From NCBI GenBank assembly GCA_036873755.1, contig JAVTVY010020387.1, forward strand, positions 1 to 64,000: 64,000 nucleotides of DNA, in the 5' to 3' direction. The stretch comes from Hanleya hanleyi. Its lineage: Eukaryota; Mollusca; Polyplacophora; Lepidopleurida; Hanleyidae. The notes below the pieces were generated by a model that was not told the origin of the DNA, ran no database searches, and worked only from the letters and a program-made list of their open reading frames with translations. Shown here one piece after another: positions 24,266 through 33,984 of the stretch. A program made the position numbers and the translations under genes. Numbering within the stretch: the first letter of the stretch is position 1; each line of letters starts with the position of its first letter.

Positions 24266-25381
24266 ATGCCGTCACTAGAACAAGATTCCGTGTTACTGGA
24301 AGCGGTAAAATCAGGAAGGGAGCAAAAGGTGAAACAACTTATAACGTCCGGTTGTCATGGTAACGTGGTTGATGAGAACGGGAAAACTGCACTACACTGG
24401 GCGGCAGAATACGGTTACATTCAAGTTGCATATTTACTGATAGCTTCGAAATGGGACATTAACTGTGTGGATAAGAAACAACAAACGCCTCTGTTGGTGG
24501 CATGCCAACACAAACGGGTGGATATCGCGCAGTGCCTCATCACCGTCGGATGTGACGTGGATATGCCGAGTTCCAATGGAAATACTCCGCTGCATAAGGC
24601 GGTTCACTCAAACTTAGAAACTGTCGTCTGCTTTCTGTGTGAATCAAGTGCTAATGTGAATGCCAAAAACATATACCTGTGCACGCCTTTACATGAGGCC
24701 ATGCGGACCGGGAATGAGAATATCGTCAGAAAACTTATACAACACGGAGCCGACACGAACGCAATGTCCAAGAACAAAATGACTCCATTCTTGACGGCGA
24801 TCTTCTACTTCAAGATATCTCAGCGGAATGTGTATCTCAGTTTGGAACCAATCCTGGAACTATTGATCAAAAACAAAGCTCGATTGAGTGAGAGTGATGG
24901 CCAATGGACGCCTTTATCAGCGGCTGTGAATCTCGAAAACACACATATCGCAATCCTATTGGTTATACATGGTTGTAATATTGTAAAACAAGGGAAATTC
25001 AGCCGGAGCCTTTTGGTGGAAATGTTCTCAAGGTGCGATCCACAGCTTGTTAAGTTGTTCGTCTCAGCCGGTTATCAGGTGTCTCTTGATGAAGTGGATC
25101 AATGTTCCAGGCGCGTTCCCACCTTCTCTAGGAGTTTTCTAAGACTAACTTTTCCTGGAATTGACCACGGTAAAGGCCAGTTGGCGGCCTTGCAGTGGTT
25201 GAGGGAACGCGCGGTTCAACCTTTCAGTCTGTATGAACTGTCCAGAAAGGCTGTGAGAAATGCATTGAACGAAGCCGCGGGAGACACCAGCATATTGCAC
25301 CGCATACCACAGCTACCGTTACCAGTATCAATCCAGAACTTCATAGCCTTGAAGGATTCTATACCACACATGTATTTATAG
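24266..25381 (+). CDS. Ankyrin-repeat and SOCS-box (ASB-type) protein
   Basis: A 371-aa protein with the whole coding sequence in one exon. Residues about 30-245 hold about six ankyrin repeats; clear cores are GKTALHWAAEYGY, QTPLLVACQ, GNTPLHKAV and CTPLHEAMR. Near residue 335 the stretch FSLYELSRKAVRNAL followed by LPLP looks like a SOCS box: a BC-box-like helix for elongin B/C and a Cul5-box-like LPLP. The usual BC-box cysteine position reads Ser. By family, it would be the substrate-recruiting subunit of a cullin-5 RING ubiquitin ligase; the ankyrin face would choose the substrate, which is unknown. The start is the first ATG in the exon after the acceptor at 24,088, and the frame ends TATTTATAG. 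The match to a specific vertebrate ASB number is not resolved. Confidence 0.85.
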   Translation: MPSLEQDSVLLEAVKSGREQKVKQLITSGCHGNVVDENGKTALHWAAEYGYIQVAYLLIASKWDINCVDKKQQTPLLVACQHKRVDIAQCLITVGCDVDMPSSNGNTPLHKAVHSNLETVVCFLCESSANVNAKNIYLCTPLHEAMRTGNENIVRKLIQHGADTNAMSKNKMTPFLTAIFYFKISQRNVYLSLEPILELLIKNKARLSESDGQWTPLSAAVNLENTHIAILLVIHGCNIVKQGKFSRSLLVEMFSRCDPQLVKLFVSAGYQVSLDEVDQCSRRVPTFSRSFLRLTFPGIDHGKGQLAALQWLRERAVQPFSLYELSRKAVRNALNEAAGDTSILHRIPQLPLPVSIQNFIALKDSIPHMYL

Positions 25382-26165
25382 ATCCACGTGCTAACTCTTC
25401 AAACATGATATCTGGCATATTTGTAGACATTGCATCGTATCTCACGGAGGGAATGATGATCGATGGAAATGTGTACTGAAAGGAGTCGACCGTGATTGAC
25501 ATAGTATTAGTAGGGGCCTATTAGGAATGGACATATCACAATTAGCTTCCCTGATATTCGGCTTAGATGTGGCAAAGATTGACGTTGTAAGTTGGATGTA
25601 TGGCTGCATGCAGAAAATCTTTATTTCTGTAGACATCGACAATTTGAAATGTATTTTTCAGAGATATGCTCTTTGTACTCAGTTACAAATACTAAAGCTA
25701 TCCGCTCATATAGGTGTCGATCTTCTCCTCAGTGATTTATTAGTTCAACAGTCCGGACTGGATCAAGATGCTGGCTTTGTGCAATACTGATATAAATATA
25801 TTTCTATCCATGTCAATCCAAAACATTGACTATATGTGGCTGGAATTACATAGTATTGTCGATTTAAAGAATGAATGCAAATGATGATTGTGTTGGTCTT
25901 GAACAACAACAGCATTGCTTCAGATCACCCAGACGTTACTTCACAACTTAAAAGAACTTTTGGTCTACCAGTGCGATGATACAGCATTGTCTTGTCAATC
26001 CTCTGAAATTGGCCTGCACAGACGTGACCCAGAGTTCACAATTTTCATGACCAAATACCGTGCTTGACCATCAGTTTCATGGACCTGATATTTCATGGTC
26101 AATAACCCCTACTGTACAGCCTACTATAAAATGTTGGATCAGAATGTTCATTTGATCTTTCTCCA
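25382..26165. other. 3-prime flank of ASB-type gene, no gene seen
   Basis: A+T-rich DNA. The 25,527-25,790 frame has no recognisable domain. No unambiguous AATAAA was assigned to the gene. Confidence 0.35.
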
Positions 26166-26366
26166 GGTACACTCGCAAAAATGTTGAATCTTATTGGTTC
26201 TTCGGAAAACGTGGTTCTACATAAATCCAAATTTGGTTCTACTTGGAACAAATTTCTTCATGAGATTTTGGTTCTTAGTTGTGGTTCCATCGGTGAATCA
26301 AACTCGTTCCATATTTGGTTTTATGTATAACCAACTTGAGAAGAACCAATATTTCTGAGAGTGGGC
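26166..26366. mobile_element. Short MITE, inverted ends CACTCnCAnAAA / GGTTCTTC
   Basis: The left end carries ACACTCGCAAAAATG and TATTGGTTCTTC. The right end carries GAAGAACCAATATTTCTGAG and AGTG, its inverted counterpart with a gap. The ~195-bp interior contains several TTGGTTCT words in both orientations and no coding capacity. Confidence 0.55.
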
Positions 26367-26959
26367 ATCAAGGGAAAAGCTGGACAATCTGACGGCTCGA
26401 TTGACAGAGCAGAGTCGTGATCTCCGCCAATCACGATCTATTGTCTAGATAATTGTCCGAGTGTGCCATGGGATTATCCAACCTTGATTGCCAACATAAG
26501 TCTGGCTCCAGGTTCCGACCAATGGTAAAATGTACTTCGTGTTCCAAAGGCACTAGAATAGCGCCTCTTCCTTAAAATGCTGATGAATGTAACCGAATTT
26601 GGGAGTCTTGTCAAATTGGTGAATGCTAATCTGGTGACCATGGCACATAATTTCTTTTTGCGAAGTTGATATATGGGACTGGATTAGTACACAGGAAAGA
26701 ATCCTTAGAATAAGCTTTTCAGCAATGCATTTTCCATAGCGTGTTAAGGGCTTTCCTTGGTATTCTCATTATGTTCCAATGGTGCTATGCGTTAAGCAAT
26801 TTGGTTCAGGGTTAACACGATTTCCAGAACTTAATTTATTAATGTTATTGGTTTACATTGTATCCGTGATACCAGCAGTGGGTTACAGATTTTAATGAAA
26901 ACGGATAATGTGAAATTATTTGCGATCATTGCTTGACCTGAAAGAAGCCAAGATGATTT

Positions 26960-27145
26960 CTCTCAGAATTCCTAATGAAATTCACTCAAATTTGAGTAAA
27001 AATTGATCCCACTCACATTTGAGTTCGTCATTCATTGAGTTGAATTTACTCAAGTTGAGTGAAACTCACCCAAACTTGAGCGAAAATCAACTCAAGTTTG
27101 AGTGGTATCAATTTCCACTCTGACTTGAGTGAAATATTTTCAGAG
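26960..27145. repeat. Palindromic ACTCAAnTTGAGT array (MITE-like)
   Basis: About seven copies or half-copies of ACTCAAATTTGAGT occur in 180 bp (for example near 26,983, 27,010, 27,045, 27,085), with A+T spacers. The block can fold on itself in several registers and resembles a short foldback element. Confidence 0.6.
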
Positions 27146-27149
27146 TATA

Positions 27150-28430
27150 TATTACTGCCTGTAATGTAAAGCGCTTTTTAATCATATGAGGGAATTTTGT
27201 GCCAAAATGTATTCTCCCCATACGTTTGTGCAATATTTTTCTTACACGGGTGCTTTTGAAATATTTAAAACGATTATGGAAACATGATAATTAAAAAATG
27301 CCAACGAACACATCTTCGACCTCACCGATATCGGCAAAGGAGTTTTAAATTTATTGACACATGAGCCTACTATTGTAGCTAAATATTTTCAGTTTTCTAT
27401 CTTACAATTAGGAGTATTCTAGTTATACCTTTCCTTCAGATTCTACCGAAAACCAATAACATTTCTCAACCGTTTTCATCAATTTAAATTGACGAATCAG
27501 CAGTCGTTTGTATATAGCTGGACGGTAATGTGTTATCGGTGTCAACTTTTCCTTTTGATTTCATGTAAGCGTATGTCCGGCTTTGGTGAACATTCTGAAC
27601 GCTCAAGTCATTCTGACAGTGTAGAATTCCTTAATTATTGGTTATCAGAGAAGCACTAGGACATAAAGCGTGACATGCTGAAGCGGGTATGACCCTCCGG
27701 GAAACTCTACATTCTAGACTTCATTTAACGTATTTTGATGTTGTTCAAAAGCATGTTTGAGGTGCGTATAGATAAATCTTGAGGAATTACATGTACAATA
27801 GGTGTCCACAAGCAAAACATATAAGGATGAAGGGGGGCGGGGGGGGGGGGGATGCGGGTTGAATCTACACTGACAAGGGCATGCCATAGTTCATTCTACC
27901 TTTGCTGGGGGTCCGTTCAATCCCTCCTACAATTGTTGGTACTTTGCTCAGAATCCTCACAGATCGGTGCTTATATTCGAATGGTCAAATTGGATTTTAT
28001 GCCTTATATAGATGGTGCGGTTAAGCCATAGACGTTTTCCTGAATTATATATATCATTAATCAAAGTACCGGTATGTTGTACTTTGTGTGTAAAAATAAA
28101 ATCAGTATTTGACATGTGTTTTCGTAAATATTGAAGCTTAAAATTGCTACCTTTCCTTTTTTACCATTATGATAAATTGAGTAGCTGTAATGTTAAATTA
28201 ATTTAGATGATTTTGCATTGATTTGCCAAAGAGAACCGGGAGATGACTTTTACCGTTCTAGTCGATACTTGAATACATGCATGAGTGAATGTACAGCGGT
28301 CAAGCGGTTAACAGTCATTACAACCCATATCCATTGAATGAATGGTGACTGTGTAGGCAGCTATTTTGATACTGTTTGTTTACAACGAATTTTAGTTGGT
28401 TTTGCTGTGATTTTGTTCATTGTCTTTCAG
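27150..28430. other. Gene-less stretch upstream of the kinase gene
   Basis: It contains a long poly-G tract (27,832-27,853, a G-quadruplex candidate) and otherwise A+T-rich DNA with no coding signal. A strong acceptor, TGTCTTTCAG, ends it at 28,430 and may begin a 5-prime exon of the kinase gene. Confidence 0.4.
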
Positions 28431-28761
28431 ACATTTCGATGCGATTAAATTAGAAATTGAGAAACCAAAGTTGTGGTGTTCGTGTATTTCATGGTTTTCG
28501 TGGTTTCTTGCTGGTCGTCATGCGTGGATTGCGCTATATAGAGCATCATTTTTGTTCAATTGTCACGTCAATTCCCGTAGCAACGATCAAAACCATCGCA
28601 TTTATAAAACCATTTGCAAACGGATGCAATCCAAGTATTAATAGATCTACTGATGAAATTTCACTATTTCATGTAAATTCCTCCTCTTTTCTGACTGGTA
28701 ACGTTCGTTCACGTTGATCTGGAATAGCGTAAAATGCGTGGCGTCGTCGAGCGCCCGTCGG

Positions 28762-28769
28762 TGACGTCA
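28762..28769. promoter_or_regulatory. Perfect CRE-like palindrome TGACGTCA near kinase start
   Basis: TGACGTCA lies 113 bp before the kinase ATG. It is the full palindromic site bound by CREB/CREM/ATF proteins, and in mammals CREM drives many post-meiotic testis genes. If the exon really starts at 28,431 the site is inside the transcript, so its role as a promoter element is a guess. Confidence 0.4.
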
Positions 28770-28881
28770 CAAAGCATTGATTCGCTAAGGGAGATTTCTG
28801 AAAGAATCCAAACATCCAGGCAGTCATGGCGTCACGCACAATGGTCTCTCTGGTCCACAGACAATCTAGATCCATGGTCGT

Positions 28882-29685
28882 ATGATGGCATCAACGTCCC
28901 CGCCAAGCCAACCGGCGAGCATGGGCGACGGTGTTCAGGACAAGATCGAGGGCAAGCCTGTCGACAAGGCTAAAGACGAGACAACTAAGGAAAGGAAGAA
29001 GTCCAAAGATGCTGCAAATATCAATTTTCTCCCAGAAGACGAAGTTGGATCACCGAAGCGTGACCGCCGACATGCGGTGTTGGAATCTCTCGGAATCATC
29101 ATGGGTAAAACCCTGGGACATGGATCGTACGCCAGTGTTAAATCTTCTTATGACGTGAAGAGAAAGGAAAGAGTGGCCATCAAGATTGTCTCCAGGCGAC
29201 GGGCCCCGGAAGATTACCTCAAAAAGTTTCTACCCAGAGAAATAGAAATCCTTAAGCTTCTTCAACATTCTTGCATAGTTAAATTTTACCAGGTAATCGA
29301 GACGACGAACCGATTCTACATTGTCATGGAAATCGCCGAAAATGGAGATCTCCTGGACGCCATTCGTCACCGAGTGTATATCGACGAACGTTTGGCAAGG
29401 GAGTGGTTCCAACAGATTCATGATGGAATTAGCTATATTCATTCCAAGGGAGTCGCTCATCGAGACGTCAAGTGCGAAAATATTCTTCTAGATAAAACTA
29501 ACAGTATTAAAATAACAGACTTCGGATTCGCTAAACGAAACTTTCCTTTGAAAAAAGGAGAATCTATATATAGTGAAACTTTCTGTGGAAGCTACGCTTA
29601 CGCCCCACCGGAGATTTTGAAGGGAATCCCATACGACCCTTTCATCGCAGAACTTTGGAGTATGGGAGTGGTCCTATTTACGATG
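28882..29685 (+). CDS. TSSK: Testis-specific serine kinase (TSSK-type), first coding exon
   Basis: Codes for residues 1-268 of a 355-aa protein completed by 44,459-44,722. After a 70-residue charged N-terminal extension come GKTLGHGSYASV (glycine loop, 75-86), VAIK with catalytic Lys101, HRDVKCEN (193-200), DFG (213-215), an activation loop with SETFCGS, and APPE (241-244). These and YIHSKGVAHRD are typical of TSSK kinases, which act in spermatids. The exon ends at ATG followed by GTATGA; continuing past it meets a stop at once. One oddity: the invariant Asp of subdomain IX (D-x-W-S-x-G) reads Glu257 in AELWSMG. Two in-frame ATGs open the frame and the first was taken. Not all family members are strictly testis-limited. 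Confidence 0.9.
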
Positions 29686-31256
29686 GTATGAAACAAGCCT
29701 TACTTTCTTAAGTTACACTCTTAGAAACAAAGGTTATTTCGGAATTTTTGCCATTGTGCCATTGTCTCGGTACTTGTTACGGAACATGCAATTACAGAAT
29801 AATGGGACAATAAATTTTATAACGAAACACCTTTGCAAAACGTAAAACCTTTCAGACTGTGTAGGTAGTCCCAGATTTTGCCCTCCTAGTTCTATTCGAT
29901 GGACCATCAGATCTGAGTTCACATCTTGCTCATGTAGTTCGTGTGACCAAATCAAGGTCTTCACATTAGGAGACCCCATATACACACAGATTGGAATTAA
30001 TACATGGTGTTCAAAGACATGATAGTCGGTAAGCGACAACATGCAGTGGTGATGGGCACATACAACGGCGCTGTCAGGGGCCGGTCTTACATTCGACGTT
30101 AATATGATTGTGGCACATACAGCATCAATATAGGCTCCTTTGGAAGTTGCGTTATCAGTAAGCTACTCATGCTTTTGTAAGACCGGCTCCTGACACCGAT
30201 CCCACATGTGGATATACTATTGTATTCAAAGACACCAATGACCAAGAGAATTCTTGGACACCAGTATGTAAGGCCTGACGTCCCCAGTATGAGCTCCACT
30301 TATAACCCATACCGATGTAGCCCCAGGTTAAGTGAAGTTACATGTGAAATACGAGGCAGAGTCCATTCCTCAAAGCATAATCTCTAGATCTTACGAAACA
30401 TAGACCTATAGTCTGCTACAGGTAGCACTAGTAACGCATATAATTATTGTCCGGAATGTTTCACAAAGAATTAGTCCATAGATCTTACAAATCGTATAGT
30501 CTGAGAGGTTTTATTTACGAAGCATTGTCCATAGATGTTATAAAGCCTACAGTCAGGAATGTTCTTTGATGCATCGTCCATAGATCTTACAAGAATATAG
30601 CATAGACCATATATCTTATATTACGTAGAGCCAGGACGGTTTTATAAAGCATATTTCATATATCTTATAAGCCTGGTATCCGGAAGGTTATCAATAGATC
30701 TTACAGAGTCGATAATCCGAATTAAGGGTTTAAAGCATAGTCCATACATCAGGACGCTTTCACAAAGCATATGGTTCATAGATCGTACAAAGCCTGTAGT
30801 CAGGAGGTATAGAACGTATGCCTCTCATCCGATATTCCCGGTGGACAGTCGTTCACAAAGAATTTTCGCGTCTAGTCGAAATACCCTTTGCCCTTTTTAG
30901 CAGGGATATAGAATTTAAAAACAAAATGTTAAAAGACGTGCTTCTTGTGAGAAAGAAGCGGTCAGCACGTTTCGTTGATGCCAGCAACACATTCTGGAGT
31001 CAATCTTATTCGCGCTTTTGGACTATATTCTAGTGATCACGGCATATCTAGAATATTGCTATCCAGAACGAGGCGGCCTATTTAGAATATTGCTATCCAG
31101 AACAGGGTAGGTGACTTTGTTTGTAATCATCTCTCCTGTCGTAGGATATATATAGCGTCGATGTGAGAGTAGAACGCTTACATTCTCCAAGGTATACTTG
31201 ACAATGTGACAGTATTTGACAGTATTACAGTACATCGTAAGATCAGAGAACAGTCC
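29686..31256 (+). other. Kinase intron, part left of the Polinton
   Basis: It starts GTATGA. It contains the tandem repeat at 30,380-30,815 and a weak relative of the 20.4/54.7 kb dispersed repeat near 30,950-31,000. There are no other coding signals. Without the insertion the intron would be about 1.77 kb. Confidence 0.75.
30380..30815. repeat. Tandem repeat, about 50-60 bp units
   Basis: About eight loose units share CATAGTCCATAGATCTTACA, then AAGCCTATAGTCAGGA and GGTTTTATAAAGCAT. Copies are strongly diverged. The array ends about 450 bp before the Polinton target site. Confidence 0.7.
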
Positions 31257-31262
31257 TTCAGA
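31257..31262. repeat. Polinton target-site duplication, left (TTCAGA)
   Basis: TTCAGA directly precedes the element terminus and is repeated exactly at 44,265-44,270. Six bp is the duplication length known for Polinton/Maverick integration. Confidence 0.92.
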
Positions 31263-33215
31263 AGTAGTAGGGTCTACTGATTTCGAGGTAAGTTTTCCAG
31301 GGAGGTAACTCTTGGTCCCCTTTTTTCCAGGTTAAAGGTATAGGGCACGCCCCATCGCCTTTCACCTCTGGGGCGCCTGGGGCGCCACCAGCTCAAGGTC
31401 ACGTGGAGGTCAAAAGTAGTTCCGGCAACCTGTAACCTTTGTATTCCTCCGCGGACAGAAAGTAGTCTCTCAGTGGGGTTTTCCCACAATGTCGTGGGTG
31501 ATCAAATTCTCCGGCAATCTCCGGCAATCTTCAGGGGCGAGAGGGGTCCCTAGTGTACCGATTGGGTTGTATGAGGTATCAATGTGAAGCATTCGTGAAG
31601 GGGCATCTGATGGGGTGGGTGTGGGGTTGAAATATCGTCATTCTGCGCATGCGCGGTAGACCAAGGGTATGGAAATAGACGTTTTGGGGTCTAGGGGAGC
31701 CCCTAGTGGTCCGATGGAGTCGAGTGAAGTATCAATGTGAAGCCTATGTGAGGGGGCATCCCACGGGCTGGGTGTGGGGTTGGGATATGGTCATTCTGCG
31801 CATGCGCGGTAGACCAAGGGTATAGAAATAGACGTTTTGGGGTCTAGGGGAGCCCCTAGTGGTCTGATGGAGTCCAGTGAGGTATCAATGTGAAGCCTAT
31901 GTGAGAAGGCATCCGATGGGCTGGGTGGGGGGTTGGAATATGGTTATTCTGCGCATGCGCGGTAGACCAAGGGTATGGAAATAGCCGTTTTGGGATCTAG
32001 GGGAGCCCCTAATGGACCGATGGGGTCGAGTGAGGTATCAATGTGAAGCCTATGAGAGGGGGCATCCCACTGGGTGGGTGTGGGGTTGAAATATCGTCAT
32101 TCTGCGCATGCGCAATAGAGAAAGGGTATGAAAATAGACGTTTTGGGATCTAGGGGAGCCACTAGTGGGTCGATGGAGTCGTATGAGGTATCAATGTGAA
32201 GCCTATGTGAGGGGGCATCCCACTGGGTGGATGTGGGGTCGAAATATCGTCATTCTGCGCATGCGCAATAGAGAAAGGGTATGAAAATAGACGTTTTTGG
32301 GATGTAGGTGAGCCCCTAATGAGCTGATGGAGTTGAGTGAGGTATCAATGTGAAGCCTAGGTGAGGGGACATCCGATTGGACTAGTGTCTCGGCCGTTGT
32401 CCACATTCTGCGCATGCGCAGACAGGAAATTCTGGGAAAAGGGTGTGGACATAGACGTTTTAGGGTTTAGGTGAGCCCCTCATGATCCTATGGTGTCGTA
32501 TGAGGTCTTATTTTGAAGCTGTCATGAGGGAGCATCCGCCTGGGCTAGTGTGTCGTTCGTTGTCAATAGCCTGCGCATGCGCAGTCTGGCCGTAGTATAG
32601 AAATAGACGTGTTGGGGTTTAGGTAGGCCCCTAATGGTCTGATGGGGTCGAGTGAGGTATCAATGTAAAGCAGTCGTGAGGGAGTATCCGACGGGCTGGG
32701 TGTGACGTGGAACTGACGTCATTCTGCGCATGCGCAGTAGAGAACGTGTATGGAAATAGACATTTTGGCGCCGACAGGGGTCACTATGGGTCCGATGGAG
32801 TCGTATGAGGTCTTATGTTGAAGCTCTTGTGAAGCAGCATCCGACTGGACTCAGGGTTCGTCCGCGCATGCGCAGTCTGGTCGTAGTATAGAAAGCTGGG
32901 GGATGCGTGAGGGAGTGTGTGTGTGTGTGACCCACCACTAGGGGTCCCTGGTTGGGGTTGGGTGGTGGTGTGGGTTGTTCGCACAGACGTCACTTCCTGG
33001 TTTCACTAAAACTACCTTCGAACACAGAAGAGTTCCAATGTTCCCCTTAGACGTAGGGTCCGGATGTTCAACATCCGGGTTTTCCCCGGCCCGCCCCGCC
33101 CCGCCCCGGCCGCAGCGCGCGCAGATTATCCGGCCGCAGCGCGCGCGCGGACTACTCCGGCCGCAGCGCGCGCGCGCGCCTTATCCGGCCGCACGCCTGC
33201 GCGGGTGAATTTCGG
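31263..33215 (+). repeat. Polinton left terminal inverted repeat with 153-bp satellite
   Basis: The outer ~270 bp are unique sequence. Next come nine satellite units, each marked by GCGCATGCGC at 31,645, 31,798, 31,951, 32,104, 32,257, 32,410, 32,573, 32,725 and 32,864: exactly 153 bp apart for the first six, then 163, 152 and 139. Units share TATGGAAATAGACGTTTTGG, CCCCTAGTGGTCCGATGGAG and GAGGTATCAATGTGAAGC. The inner edge is a GC-rich block (33,080-33,200) of CCGGCCGCAGCGCGCGCG repeats. It pairs with 42,540-44,264. Confidence 0.92.
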
Positions 33216-33360
33216 ATTATCCTAGGCCACTGATGGGCTACTTTCTCCACGGTGTTCGAAGCCAATTTCACCGAATCCCCACATGTCTGTTATAGCTTTC
33301 ATGCATTATGCTCATAAAGAAAACACACAAGACAGGGTTTTTTGGGGTGAGATCTCATTT

Positions 33361-33366
33361 TTTTAT
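33361..33366 (-). terminator. Polyadenylation signal after the protease gene
   Basis: AATAAA on the minus strand lies about 145 bp past the protease stop. It is the only clear poly(A) signal noticed downstream of the packed structural block (37,715 to 33,510), consistent with a shared 3-prime end. Confidence 0.45.
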
Positions 33367-33406
33367 TCAGTGAACAACAACAACGTGAGAACAACCACGT
33401 GAAAAC

Positions 33407-33540
33407 TGAAGCCCAGAACAGAGGGCTTGTACATTGAAAGAACTGAAGCCCAGAACAGGGGGCTTGTAAACTTAAGCCCAGAACAGGGGGGCTTGTACAT
33501 TGAAAGAACTTAAGCCCAGATCGGGGCTTGTACATTGAAA
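33407..33540 (-). repeat. Minisatellite derived from the protease 3-prime end
   Basis: Four copies of a 28-38-bp unit (AAGCCCAGAACAGGGGGCTT plus GTACATTGAAAGAACT) are present. The first minus-strand copy is the coding end of the protease (last residues FNVQAPIWA and the stop). The rest are tandem duplications trailing past the stop. Confidence 0.8.
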
Positions 33541-33983
33541 TGATCGGCGGCCCAGTCATATACGAGTACATCGCGGTCCTCGGCCTTGGGGTACTCGTCA
33601 AACATCTGTACGATGGTAGATAAGGGTCTTCCCCGGCATCGATGGTACAGGTAAAACAGGCAATATTGTCCGCACACGCTACTGGTCAGGCTTTGCAACG
33701 TTTGACTGTTCCAACACCACGTCTCTGTGCCTTGATCCATGAAGTCTGTTATATCGGGATGGAGGGGTGGCAGGCCGTAAGGGTCAAAGTATTCGCCCTG
33801 CTGTTCTGTCAAGTACACGCCCACCCAATGTTCACCGGGCCGATCCATCGGGTCCGTGTTGAGAACGTAAGCAGCAAGATACATACGGTCTAATGGGAAC
33901 ACATCTCGCGCTAACACCCCTTGAAAGACCATACGTGTCTCTGGGTCATTCTCCAGCACGGTGGTTATCTGGTCTGTATCCAT
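33510..33983 (-). CDS. Adenain-type cysteine protease (PRO)
   Basis: A 157-aa open frame. Family: the capsid-maturation protease shared by adenoviruses and Polintons, which cleaves capsid precursors. The catalytic set is visible: His52 in GEHWVGVYL, Asp67 in YFDPYG, Gln97, and Cys104 in SSVCGQYCLFYL. The Gln-to-Cys spacing of seven matches the adenovirus enzyme as I recall it. The start chosen is the ATG one base past the major capsid stop; an earlier in-frame Met exists, but the frame before MDTDQ overlaps the capsid gene and has no similarity. No lesion is seen, so this is one of the intact genes of the element. Confidence 0.9.
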   Translation of the reverse strand: MDTDQITTVLENDPETRMVFQGVLARDVFPLDRMYLAAYVLNTDPMDRPGEHWVGVYLTEQQGEYFDPYGLPPLHPDITDFMDQGTETWCWNSQTLQSLTSSVCGQYCLFYLYHRCRGRPLSTIVQMFDEYPKAEDRDVLVYDWAADHFNVQAPIWA

Positions 33984-33984
33984 G

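Noticed and set aside
28734..28973. A 79-codon plus-strand frame overlapping the kinase start
   Set aside because: It is in another phase, shows no domain, and lies in the kinase leader; at most an upstream open frame.
32203..32415. Open frames inside the terminal inverted repeats
   Set aside because: They translate the 153-bp satellite and repeat from unit to unit; the same peptide appears in the mirror arm.
31645..32873. CRISPR-like array
   Set aside because: The repeats are 153-bp tandem satellite units without unique spacers, in a eukaryotic element.
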